A stretch of 64,000 bases of DNA, taken from NCBI GenBank assembly GCA_948099385.1, contig CANUEZ040000167.1, positions 1,818,001 to 1,882,000 of the forward strand. Reading direction: 5' to 3'. Numbering within the stretch: the first letter of the stretch is position 1; every line of letters starts with the position of its first letter. The notes beneath the pieces were generated by a model. The model was not told where the DNA came from. It was given only the letters and a program-made list of their open reading frames with translations, and did not search any database. The stretch comes from Fasciola hepatica. Its lineage: Eukaryota; Platyhelminthes; Trematoda; Plagiorchiida; Fasciolidae. Below are positions 1 to 11,400 of the stretch, piece by piece. The position numbers were made by a program, and so were the translations under genes.

Positions 1-173
1 GTACGCTGGAGGATTTGTGGAAGAATACCGTACTCGGCTTGTGCCAGGCGCAGTGATGGGACAGAGATATCCGAAATTTGGACAGTCCCAGTCTCACTGA
101 AGAAGTATCCGAAAGGTCCTAAGCTAGTTGACTTCACCAACATCAATGCGTATGGTGTGAAACATAACTAATT
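1..173 (+). repeat. Penelope-like element 3' non-coding unit, copy A
   Basis: Starts with GTACGCTGGAG and ends near GCGTATGGTGTGAAA. The same order of short blocks (GTACGCTGGAG, a GGACAG stretch, CTAGTTGAC, GCGTATGGTGTGAAA) is found, reverse-complemented, at about 34,870-35,035, directly downstream of a Penelope-like GIY-YIG reading frame. It is therefore read as the 3' tail of an element whose coding part lies left of the window. No coding potential seen. Confidence 0.6.
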
Positions 174-557
174 AATCACTTCAATGTCAGGACCGAGTGA
201 GGTTGAGAGTGGATCGAGGGGTACAGCATAGACTACAAAAACACAAAGGTCTTCCAGCGCAGACTGAAAACATGTATTGAGCCCTTGTATTTCGAAGCAC
301 TGGCAATTAGCACCCACCCCGCATGTGTCAACCGAAATGACGGGCAGAGATTCCCGGAATTGGGACCGCACTGACTTCACTAACGAATAAGCAGCCCAGC
401 GGTCACATCGACCGTTGACCTCGTCATCCCTACCCGGGATAACGGGAGCCGGTGTGACTAAAATCTAATTAAAGTAATTGACGAACGATTAAACACACAC
501 ACCTACACTTCCGCTGACTTGATACTGATTTCTCAGGGTCATTTGGTTGTAAAACTG

Positions 558-593
558 ACTTGAAAAAGGTTACCCACAGTAATCGAAATGTCG
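558..593 (+). other. Hammerhead-like hairpin 1 (degenerate)
   Basis: ACTTGAAAA, then GGTTACC-CAC-AGTAATC, then GAAATGTCG. The stem is imperfect (GGTTAC/GTAATC). The order CUUGA, stem-loop, GAAA resembles a hammerhead core without a perfect CUGANGA box. It lies inside copy B of the Penelope-like tail. Ribozyme activity is not claimed. Confidence 0.35.
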
Positions 594-673
594 AGTCATA
601 ATTTTTTCACCGACAACGAAGCGTTATCGACATCGTATTTGCTCATTTAATCACTTACCCACAACACAAATGG

Positions 674-674
<1 letters not shown>

Positions 675-714
<40 letters not shown>
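675..714. repeat. (CA)n microsatellite
   Basis: About 20 uninterrupted CA units lie between the two hairpin units of the Penelope-like tail. Confidence 0.95.
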
Positions 715-717
<3 letters not shown>

Positions 718-770
718 AAACATCACGTGAAGTGTGGATGTTCCCTTAGAGCCATTAGATTGTAAAATTG

Positions 771-810
771 CCTTGAGAACGGTTAGCCACGGTAACCGAA
801 ACGTTGACAA
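771..810 (+). other. Hammerhead-like hairpin 2
   Basis: CCTTGAGAAC is followed by the stem GGTTAGC-CAC-GGTAACC and by GAAACGTTG. The stem is nearly perfect. The same block occurs on the minus strand at 34,732-34,770 with a perfect GGTTACC/GGTAACC stem. The hammerhead consensus CTGANGA-stem II-GAAA is approached but not matched exactly: TTGAGAA stands in place of CTGANGA. This may be a degenerated or lineage-specific form. Confidence 0.45.
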
Positions 811-860
811 TTACACCTACCAGCAACGCTATTATCAACATTATAGCCTACACAATAAGA

Positions 861-3035
861 CAACGTATGGCCCATCGAAGTTTGGATACACTCCCTACAT
901 CGTTTGGTCTGGATACTTACAGACTCATACGATAGGTTATATATAATTTCTCGTTTGACATGTTGCAGTGAATTTAGGATAAAGGAATCCATGCCGACGA
1001 TGCGGACTTAAGACACCGTCTTCATTGACAGTGTAACCCTATTCAGGAAATTTCTCCCACAGATTAGTAGTTCTATAAACCGAATAGATTACTTTCATCG
1101 CAAGACCGCAGGATTCATTGAAACCTCAGGGTCAGTTTCTTATGGTGAACCAACAGAACCAGTACCTGGTCTTAATCGCTCTAATGTAGAGGCTTTTTGA
1201 AAAGTACAAACCCCGACCGTATTCTCGACTGTCTCCCAGAACATCGAATTCGCAGAGACCATTGTGAGCTTCTAGTTCACGCAAATTGTTCTGTTTCATT
1301 CTACACCATAATACAACGGCCGACTGGCTTGCAAAAGAGAATCGGCAATCACGACTCTGAGATTGGGACTTGTGAACCACGAGGTCCCCGTTGTTCAAAC
1401 CTTCTCTTGAGTAAGATGAAAGTGGCATTCATTATCATCACTAACGTGGACCGGCGGTGATTGGGTGCTCTATACTTGACACCGCTGGACCACCACGCTG
1501 TATCACCAAACACTGAAAGGATGCATCGCTCCATTATCACAGATACGGACTGCAAGCGTATTTGCTGGGGCATCGATAGACGGCCTGTGAGGGCATGGTC
1601 CGACACTTTGTTCGATGGACGGTCTAGTCTGTGTCAGCATCGGCTCCTACCGAGCCCACGAAAACACGAACGGCAAGACAGCCGATCGATGGCGTGGATC
1701 GAGAAACGAGACGAATCCTGTCAGCTGCATTTAGGCCTCAAGGTGTAGTCGCCCACACCAGTCGGACCAATGCGTTGTATCAACGAGTGGGCGTATGTGA
1801 CAGCGACCTATATGTTCTTTGTTTTTACTAACGAAACTAGATAATTTTGAGGCAGATCTGAGTTTTCACAAGAGTTAGCGGGACGGTACAAAACACGGCC
1901 TAGTTTCGTTTGCGGACAGCACGTCTTCGTCTGTCCAAAATCGATGGCAAAGCTCAGGCCAGCTAAGCGGGTCGATAGTCAAGTCAGTTCGTGACGAAAC
2001 GGATCGAAAAAATTCAATAAGCCGCGAACAGTCGCCCTTACCGAACCGAGCAGAGTCAACCAATCAGCGGCCAAGCATTGTTTTAACTGAACGCGACGGA
2101 CTGAACCAATCGGCGACCAACAGTTGTTTTACCGACCGCAAGAGGATCAGCCAATTGGGGACGTGAACCGGATAGCCATTCCGAAGACACGGTTATGGGA
2201 AGAGCTCTGAACCAATGAGCTTCGTACTACGATTTTGATTTCGGTCACCCAGTATTGTTTATGAATAGTTTGTTTTGCAAAATAAACAAGGTTATTCGAA
2301 GGCAGAAGAGTTCTCTCACTAGAGCTAGTGGGATGGAACAGAACACGGACGGCGTTGAGATGGTTATATTTGTATGACTTTTGAAAAACAACCAATTCGA
2401 CGGGGCCTTTGAGCGAATGATCTCGACTGATATGTAAGACCACATAACAATAGGAGTGGAACAGAATAAGACAAACTGAATTTGACGCATTCAGATTGGT
2501 TTTCAACACGCGAGCTAAGTGGGGGGCAGGTGTATTAACATTAATGTTATGTCGAGAGGAGATTTACGGAAAATTAGAACATTTTTTCCTGTGGTGTAGC
2601 AGGAAGACAACTCGGTGTGTCAGGGGTGAGAATGTGCAGAGGTTGCTATTTATTGTGACTGCTAAGCACGCGAACCAGTTCATCCTAGAGAAAGAACCGT
2701 TATTAATAGCCACGCTATCTGCGCGAAGGGGTGAATATGAAAGAGTAGGAATGTACTGCGAACATCTCAACGGGTTTAGCGTGAGACCAAACCGGGTGCA
2801 AAACTGTTGACCATCGGAAAACCTATCCCTGGATGAACTGAAATCCAGAGAAATGCAGATGGTTTGACTCAACGATATCGTCTATGTATTTGAAAAACCG
2901 GCAGCAGAAATAACATAGATGACTCATGTGAGTGGGGAATAAGTATGGAGCATTAAACTAAGTCCTTTTTGTGAGACCTCTATTAGAATCTCACGCCCGT
3001 CTGTCATATTTTACTAAATTAAAACGAAAATAGTT
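861..3035. other. No assignable gene; short internal repeats
   Basis: Open frames here are short, overlap on both strands and match no family I recognise. Two direct repeats about 450 bp apart share a core of the type TAGYGGGAYGGWACARAACACGG (near 1,875 and 2,325). A 45-bp tandem lies at 2,052-2,160. The stretch falls downstream of SEPSECS exon 8, so it could contain part of that gene's last intron, but no exon coding the expected C-terminus was found. Confidence 0.5.
2052..2160. repeat. 45-bp tandem repeat, about 2.4 units
   Basis: Units begin near 2,052, 2,097 and 2,142. Each has CCAATC(A/G)GCG(G/A)CCAA followed by GTTTTA(A/C) and CGCGA or CGCAA. Divergence between units is roughly one base in five. 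No function is evident. Confidence 0.6.
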
Positions 3036-3039
3036 GCTG

Positions 3040-3195
3040 TGTATCACTGGACATTCACGCCCGACTGGCCGTATCCCGACAGACCAGCTCGTGATGCATC
3101 TTCTCGGTAAGCGGTGAGTCGCCGGTTTGATTCCGGCTTGCGGCGTTGAACTATTGAATACCAGAAATGAAAGTGAGTTTTCCATTGCCTAATAA
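3040..3195 (+). repeat. SINE-B copy (tRNA-headed short retroposon)
   Basis: A box-B-like sequence GGTTTGATTCC lies near 3,124. The copy then runs into a 3' block ending AAGTGAGTTTTCCATTGCCTA. The same 3' block recurs at 7,885-7,935 (AAGTTGGTTTTCCATTACCTA) and 8,182-8,205 (AAGTGGGTTTTCGACTACCTA). A tRNA-like head with a shared 3' body indicates a SINE family rather than tRNA genes. Confidence 0.55.
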
Positions 3196-3760
3196 AAGAG
3201 TCTCAATGCATCTGGATGACGGTGAAAAGTCCGCAGTGAAGTTTAATGGAAACAGAAGACCAGACTGAAAAATGAAGCATCACTAGTCTACGGTGACCAG
3301 TGGTTTTCGTAAAGACCGGCTAGATATCAGAACGTTGTCGGGTTCTAGTACACCATATTTGTGGACCTCTTCAGTTCCAAGCTGCATGGAGAAAATTGGA
3401 ATGATCGAATCTCGGAGACCAAGAGCCCCAATCTCACACGGATAACAAGGATATTACACGTGGTCACCAGTAAGCGCATGAATTATTCTAAACTACTCAT
3501 CGATCGAGAGCAAAGAAAATGGAGCAAAACTTTCTACCGACCTGTAGAGTCCATTATTAATGAACTGCCAATAATGAAAGGCTCTCTTGGTAAGAGATCT
3601 TGCGAGAATAATGAAATCATGACAGCAAGGTGATGAATTCAGTGCAGAATCGGCAGTCAGTAGGTAGGAAAACCCCACACTCGATCACGAATAGACTGCA
3701 TGAAACAAGCCATCCTCTTCAGTTTTATCCTACGCCTGGCAAAACAGCATAACAACTCAC

Positions 3761-4073
3761 CGTACACCGGAACAACCTTGAGTGAATAGTTGTGCACCTA
3801 ACTGGGTCAAACAACGCAGCTTCTTTGCCGAAGTGGCAATGTCGTCACCCTCAGAGATCACGTCGCACAGCTCGTTCAAGCTGACCGCTAATGAGATCGG
3901 ATTGTCTTCGGTACGCATCAAACGCAGCCCGTGACTTTGTGCAATCGACTGCAAACCGTCACGGAGGCGGTTGAAACAGGCGGATCGGCGTTCGATTAGA
4001 TCAATCCAACCGGAAGAGCCCAAATGTAATAGGGTGGCTAATACATCAATCGACGGTGTAGCAGAAGCACGTC
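3761..4073 (-). CDS. SEPSECS: SEPSECS exon 8
   Basis: Acceptor ATGCCCATAG|GACGTG; donor GTACG|GTGAGT. Encodes [20 protein letters not shown], then NPISLAVSL and [17 protein letters not shown], a near collinear match to the C-terminal third of SepSecS. It ends in phase 2, so at least one more exon is required. Confidence 0.95.
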
Positions 4074-7000
4074 CTATGGGCATTGTAGAGAGAAATGAAA
4101 CAGTTGTGTGACAGAGTTCAGTTGCTTCAATCATTAGCCTCGCAATTTTGTGCGGCGCTGTTGGTTACGTCATCTTCGCAACATCGTCGAACCAAAATTG
4201 AAAGGAACCGACACATTAAAGGCAAACAAACAGGAAAGAAATAACCAAGTAAATATTGTGAACGTGATTCCTCCAAAGTTATTTCGTCAGTTAACACGGC
4301 TAACCTTCAGAACGAGAACACATGGTTTCGAGTTTGGATCTTCGATATAAGTAGTGTTGTTTTGTATCCCGGAAAACAGGACAAAATTTCCCTGGAAGCA
4401 CACGACCAGTTTTGCAGTTGTTGTCGCTCATCAGGTGTGTACCCGGTACTTTTCACCTTGTGATTCTAAAAGTGGACTTTTCGTTCATGCACGATCCTTG
4501 CGATTTAAACAAGAGTACAGCCAAAAACCACCTGTGCAACTGAAAACATAACTTTCCGATACAAATTTGGACACATAATTTGACAGCATCAGATTGCACG
4601 ATGTATTCCGGGCCATTTCGCTGCATCTTCACTAGTGCATACTGCAGTCAAGGTGATCATTTATACATGGGAAATTGAACGTTCTAGTGAGACCGAACGC
4701 AAAGGCATGCGCGCATATATACACACACACACACACACAACAAATGAGAGCAAATGAAAACACGTTACCAGGGCAAGGCTAACGTAATTATCTATCCTCG
4801 CTGTTTGCACAGCTGGGAGTGAAGATGGTTAATTGCTAGTACCTCCGCGTCCCTCAATAGTTGTTGATTGTTTGTGACATAAGTAGCGGTGAACGCCGTG
4901 CTCAGATTACCACACTGATTAATCTCTCACGTGTTGCGTAATGGATGACTCGAGTGCTGTGTGAGCCCGATGACGTCACCGATTGCTTCTGTCCACTCAT
5001 TGTTCTTTGTAACCAAACCGGAATACACATGCATGGAAATGACTGGGCAGAACAGCACTGAATACACATACTTGATGAACGGCAACAACCGTAAAATTGG
5101 TGGTGTGCTTTCATGACAATTTTATCCTGTTACCCAGATACAATACAATAAAGCCTACAACGAGGAAAGAACTAAGCCGCGGATCATGGAACTTAGCCCT
5201 GTTGTCCAGTGTTTTCAAACGCTCGGTAGGCGGATCTCGTGAACCTTAACTCTAAAGTCACCTACGATCTATTCGGTCGATTTTATCGTAAAATGGACCA
5301 ATGAGAAACAGAAAACCATAATGGAGCTAAATGGAAAAAAATTAACTTCAGTAAAATATAAGGACATTGAATTACTCGACAGTTAAGCAGCTTGTTACAA
5401 AAATGATGTTCATGACAGGTTCAAATTGGGGGAAAGGAGCTTTTTCCAAAGACGGAGTCTCGCGAACATCTTCCTTTTAGTCATCACGTGTACCTCTGGA
5501 ACCGCGTATCTGAAAGCGTAAATGTCCGGTGCTGTTGCGCTATGGCAGACGGATGTAGGAAGTTCTGACAGCGCGTCCATTTTCCCTAGAGGACTGCCAC
5601 TTCAAACAGCTTTGCTCTCTTCCGAGCAGAATTCGCGGTCTCAACACCACTGGGTTCACCTGGACGGAAGTCTTCAGCGTAAACTGGGACCCCCACATCG
5701 AACCTTGTTGGAAGTACCGCATGTACTGCTTCTTTTTCAATCAGCTGGCTGTGAACCGTCATCAGTTTGTGGCCCTTTAATGTCTTCGCCGGATATCGTG
5801 TGGTGCGGGGTTGTTAAGTGTCGTTCGGTAGGTGAACAACAACTGCTGCACAATATCCCTTGTTGTTTCCGTGATGACGCTGTCCTATTCATATGCAATT
5901 CCAGAAAACCCATTTGGACCAACAAATTTCAGTGCCAGTTGGTGTGCCTTCTGATTTCATTTCGGGCAGTTCGGTCATCACAGTTTCCTCCCTTTTAAAC
6001 GTAAGCAATGTTCGTTTGAATGTGTCCATGAAGCGTTCAACTTGGTCGTTGGGCTGGGGGTAGCATGGAGGTAGCATGGCGGATGTGAACTGTGATCTAC
6101 CATCAAAAGTTATCTGACCCGGTGGTCCGTGAAGTGCCAACATTCGTCCAAGTGTCAGAATTGTACCGTAGGAGGTTGGGGGATTGATGGTGACCACTCC
6201 CGGTCACTTCGATAGATAGTCAACAACGACGGGTTCAGCGAAATCGACATATATTTTGGACCATGGACCGCCTCGATTGGGTCACGGAACAGGTTTATGC
6301 ACCGGTACCTTAGCGGCCTTTAGGCAAGTTGAATAGTGCTAGACGATAGTCTGAGTAACGTCGTTCATGCTGGCCCAGCACGTAGAGCCAGGGTTCCGTT
6401 CACAAAGGTGACTGCTGAGCAGGCTTCAAGATGATGCTTCAGTCTCAAATGAAACTAATCGAGATGCTTACCATAAGGCTCGCATACTCCGGTATGACCC
6501 CAGCTCTTACAGAACATCCTTTGGACAAATTTCTCTAAAACATGTCGGATTTCTTGCACGATCCACAGACAGATGTAATCCTTGACTATACCAAGATATG
6601 TTCAAAATGAAGCTGGACATAAAAAGGATGAGACAAAAGGTTTGACTTCCACTTCAACAACTGTCCGTTGCACGAAATTCATCCACATCGATAACAGTAG
6701 GGACTGAGATTTTCAACAGGCCACTCAAACTCTCACCAAAGGTTTTGGTAACATGTCCTTGTTATTCAACACTCGCTATGTCTCGAATTCGTTAAACGGG
6801 ACGTCAACGACCTAGTCAGATAGGTCGGGATTGTCAGTCATGAGTGCAGTCGTTTCAAGATTGGACAGCCACTGTATCTAACTTTCGCGTCTAAAAGAAT
6901 TAAAAAATATGATTTATTTTGTATTTCCTGTCTTTCATATGTACTCAACAAGAAAAAGTGATGCTTTAAACATATTTGTGTGACAACTGAACCCTTACCG

Positions 7001-8414
7001 GGATACGTTTTGGCCACTTCAGAAACCAGATCTTTATCGAATCCGGCCACAATGGCTCCACCGACGGGAACCAGAAGATTCTTGTCCGTACTCTGAACAT
7101 ACAACAGATCGATGGGTTGATCGATAGGAGGAGTTTTTTCAACTGGACGTGTGAGCAAGGTGGAGGGGGAGAACGAACAGACAAACAAAAAAGTCACTTT
7201 AGCATTCAGTTGAAAGGCTCATCAACCTTTCGCATAGATGCTGTCATTCTCTGGGACGCTAGTGACTAGAGACAAGTTATCTACTTGGGACTATTGAATC
7301 TTGGTGTTTCTAACGAGTTCAACATTGTTACAATCCGTTTATCAACATACAGCGCAGTTAAAGAGGATGAATGTGCGTAACTGGATGGTGATTAAAAATA
7401 TGTTCGTCAAGATAACAGATCCATAGCAAAGTGACGCTATCCAACAGGTTTGCCACTCTGTTGCCATCAATCACGCTATCACCCTGACTGTTCGAAGAAC
7501 TTGTCACGACGACTCTGTGAGCTATCTACACGACGCATGAACAAACATGCGGCTGATACGCGAAAGCAGCCACAGTTGATATTGCGTCATTCAACGCACT
7601 CCTGTAATCTATCAGTTGACGCATCTAGCAAACTCCGGTTATTTAGCCTGGGTTTGCTCATCCATTAGCCAACTGCGCCATCAGGGATAACCGGCAACGG
7701 CGATACTGAAACTTGGGGTGGAAGAAGCATAAATCCCGGATAGGTCAGGCGAGGCAGCAAACCGAGCGAAGACGGAGTGACATCCGTCGCTGGATGATCG
7801 TAGGATATAAGTAGAATGTACCGATAGCACAAAACGCCGGACTGGTGCAGATAATTTAAAATGCACTTGCATTTTTCGCGCCGAGAAGCGAAATCGAATG
7901 CGAAAAACTCAAGTTGGTTTTCCATTACCTACATCATTCCAGCTCCTCGTTCAGCCGTTTGCCCCAGTGGGAAGTGCATGATGAGACTAACAGCGTGATC
8001 TAAGCCAGAATAGTTGGTGTATCATTGGAATAGTGGTTTTGCATCACTCGATGTTCATTTGCGTTGTTCTCATCCAATTGGCCGTACCGCGACAGATTAG
8101 CTGACAGAGCAACTGTCCGGGAAGAGGAAGGTCGTCCGTTCGACTCCGACTCGCGACTTGGACATCCGGATGTGAAAAATGTAAGTGGGTTTTCGACTAC
8201 CTAGGTCATGAGATACTCGGATATGAGAGGTCGTCAGAGGTTATTGTAGCTGTAAGTCAAAATGTACAGATTTGGGGAAAAAAGCAATGGAAAATTGATC
8301 TGTACGCCAGGTTCGCATTTCACTGAAGAATAAAAAGTAGCACTAAGTGCACAATATACGTACACGCGACGGTAATTTTCTACATGACCACTTTAACTGT
8401 ACTGAAGCCAGTAT

Positions 8415-8480
<66 letters not shown>

Positions 8481-11400
8481 AGTTTCAATTTATTCAATCA
8501 TTAACCTCACGCTTTGCGTTCTGGTCTTGACTGCTAATTCCCAGCGTCGTCGAGTTGAGGACAAAATGAACAGAAGCAAAAAATGGAAAAAGAGCCGAGA
8601 AAAGTAATAAGCAGAAAGAGCTTGAACACAACTACGCCGCTGGAGAAGTGAGTACAATCTCGAGTTTCACCAACTGAAAAACTTCAGTGGTATGAAGTTG
8701 GATCGGTGTTGCTTCAGTGGGTTAGGACGTTTACGTACAAAGCCGGAGGTCAGAGTTTCGAATCCAGTCAACACCGGCGACAATGGTGGTAAACAGTAAC
8801 ACACCGTCACTCGGCTCGTTGGCACGCCTGACGCACTGGGATCGTACGAAGTTCACCATTTCAAATCTCACGGTCAGGTTGCCGGGTATCCCTGTAGTGG
8901 GTCTTCGAGGCAACAGGGTATACCTCCTTCCCCCACCCGTCCTCTTCTGCAGCATTCATGCAACTGACACCGTCCGATGAATTGATCAACGAACAATTTA
9001 AACTGATTACTAATTGAACAAACCTGACGGGATGAAAAAGCCCGCTCAAAGGGACTTGGTAAAAACCGACTAAACTGAACACAGTTCCGCGAGCTAGAAA
9101 AGATTCGCGGTAGGGGTTTTCCTTTAAAACAGTAACATACCGACAAATTTAACTCACCAAATGTCATTATTACACCTATTCTGTTCCGTTCAGACAACCA
9201 TTAACCGTGGGCTGGGTGTGGTGGCTTTGATTGCTATCTCCTAGCGGCTACCTCAAAAGGAAATAATGAGGGAGAAAAGAGTATGAAAGAACAACAAAAC
9301 TACATTAATGAAATTGAGCTGATGAAAAAAGTTTGTGGATGCAACAGTGCCACTGATTGCAGCATCTAGCTATATCCTCCAAAGTATCTAACCATTGAGT
9401 GGGAGGGTCTCTCGGACACCACCCAGGAAGTCTAACACATCCTACATGGCCAAGTCCACTGGTTAGGCTTTTCATACGTTTCTTCCACGTCATGGACTGA
9501 CCACCCTTACTCATCTTCCAACAGGTACCCGCCTCAGCAAACATAGCAAACCGAAGAATCCTGTCAGGGGACAGGCGCAACACATGTCCCAACCATCTTA
9601 GCTTGCTTAGCTTAAGTGTTTCATCTAATGATTTGATCCTTGAACCTAAAACTTTCCACCGAACCTCAGCATTGCTTATGCGGTCTTCCCACAATTTTCG
9701 AGCAATACTACGAAGACATCAGTGTTCAAATACCAACAATCTTCATGTGTCCTCCAACCGCAGTGGCCATATCTCCGAACAATACAAAAGCACGGGTCTG
9801 ACTGCTGCAGCGTACACTCGACCCTTGATAGGTAAACGGATGTCACATCGATGCCACAGATAAGTCAGGTTGGCAAATGCCAAACGAGCTTTCTGTATAC
9901 GCAGAGACATTTCATTCGATATCCGACCTCCGGGTGAAATGCAGCTACTCAGATAACAGAACTTGTCTACCCCGTTTATAGTCTCCTCAGACACTGAAAG
10001 GTTTGACATTGGACCAACCCAGTCCTGCAACAGCATCTTGCACTGTGAAGGTGTAAAACGCAAATAAAACACTGCTACGCAATCTGTCAAGCTGTTTAAA
10101 AAAAGCTTGGAACTTACCTGGATCTTCACTGAGAAGAACTATGTCGTCAGCATACTCAAAGTTTGATAGTTTTCCACCCGGGGAAAATTTCAATGCCCCT
10201 ATTCTCACCTGACAAAATTCCGGTCTCTAGGACCATATCAATCACAAAGTTAAAGAGAAAAGCAGAAAGGTGGCAACCCAGATGTACACCATTTCTGGTG
10301 GTGAACTCGGGTGAAAGATCACCGTAAGCCCGAACTCGACTTCGCCTGTTTATTTAAAGAAATCTTATGATGGAAATGAATTTCTCTGGTAAACCCTTCG
10401 AAAAGAAGCAACCCCAGAAAACTGTACGGTCAAATGAGTCGAAGGTCACTTTCAGATCAAGAAAAACGGAGATAGTGGGCCGACGGAAGGTATGTCTATG
10501 TTTTAAAAGTTGTCGAAGAGTGAAGACGTGATCAATGCAAACTAGACCAGCTCTAAACCCAGCTTGATTCTCGCGCGGGCACTGTTCGCGAGCGTTAGAT
10601 AAGCAGTGGAGAATAATACCAGCGAGCAGTTTGGATGCAATGCTAACCAGACTTAATCCCCTGTGGTTTTCACAGGCAGACCTGTCGCTTTTCTTATAAA
10701 TCGGTACGATTACCGATTCACACCAACTCTTTGGAACTTGTTCCCTCCCCCATATCAAACTGAGGAGTTTTGTCAACTCCATTAAAAGTGCTGGGCCACC
10801 ATCTTTGAAAATAGATGGAGGAAATCCATCCGGTCCGACAGCCTTATGTTGTTTAAGATAACTTATCTCACGAATAACCTCCGCTTCTGACGAAGGACTG
10901 GTATCTACAACAAGAGCTGTACCCATTGCGCTAGTGAGCAAACCTGAAGAGGATAAAGGTCAATTAAACTGCATCTCGAAATGCTCTGCCCAGCAAATTA
11001 GACGACGCTCCTGAATTTTAATCAGTAAGCCGTGTGCCTCTTTGGTCAATTCGCTAACGCTTGGTTTACGTGAACCAGCTTGTCTAATCAGAAGGAAAAG
11101 ATTGAGACTGTTTCCAATCACTGCAGCTTTTTCCATCTCCTACACTTCACAATTCACCACTGCTCATGGTTCTTTCTTGGGCTCCGAATCAGTAGGCGTT
11201 TAGGGCATCTCCTTGCCTCATCGTATCTAGAATCCGGAGGAATCGATCTGCATACATCCAACAGTGCAACTGTGGATGCAGATATCCATCATTTCTGTGT
11301 GTGTCTAGTTGCTGGACCTTGGGTAGTATTAGCAGCCACAGGTAGAGCCTGTTTGAACTCTGTCCATCGCTCTTCTGGATTCTGGGCATTTGACTGCATC

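Larger units (their letters stand above)
262..860 (+). repeat. Penelope-like element 3' region, copy B, with tandem hairpin units
   Basis: Positions 262-480 again match the 3' tail next to the GIY-YIG frame (TCCAGCG, ATGTGTCAACCG, CACTAACGAATAAGCA blocks). They are followed by two copies of a roughly 213-bp unit, each carrying a hairpin flanked by TTGA and GAAA (558-593 and 771-810) and then a CAACGCTATTATCAACAT-like block. A CA microsatellite sits between them. Penelope-like elements are known for tandem ends with hammerhead ribozymes, which fits this layout. The two units have diverged, so this is probably an old copy. Confidence 0.6.
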
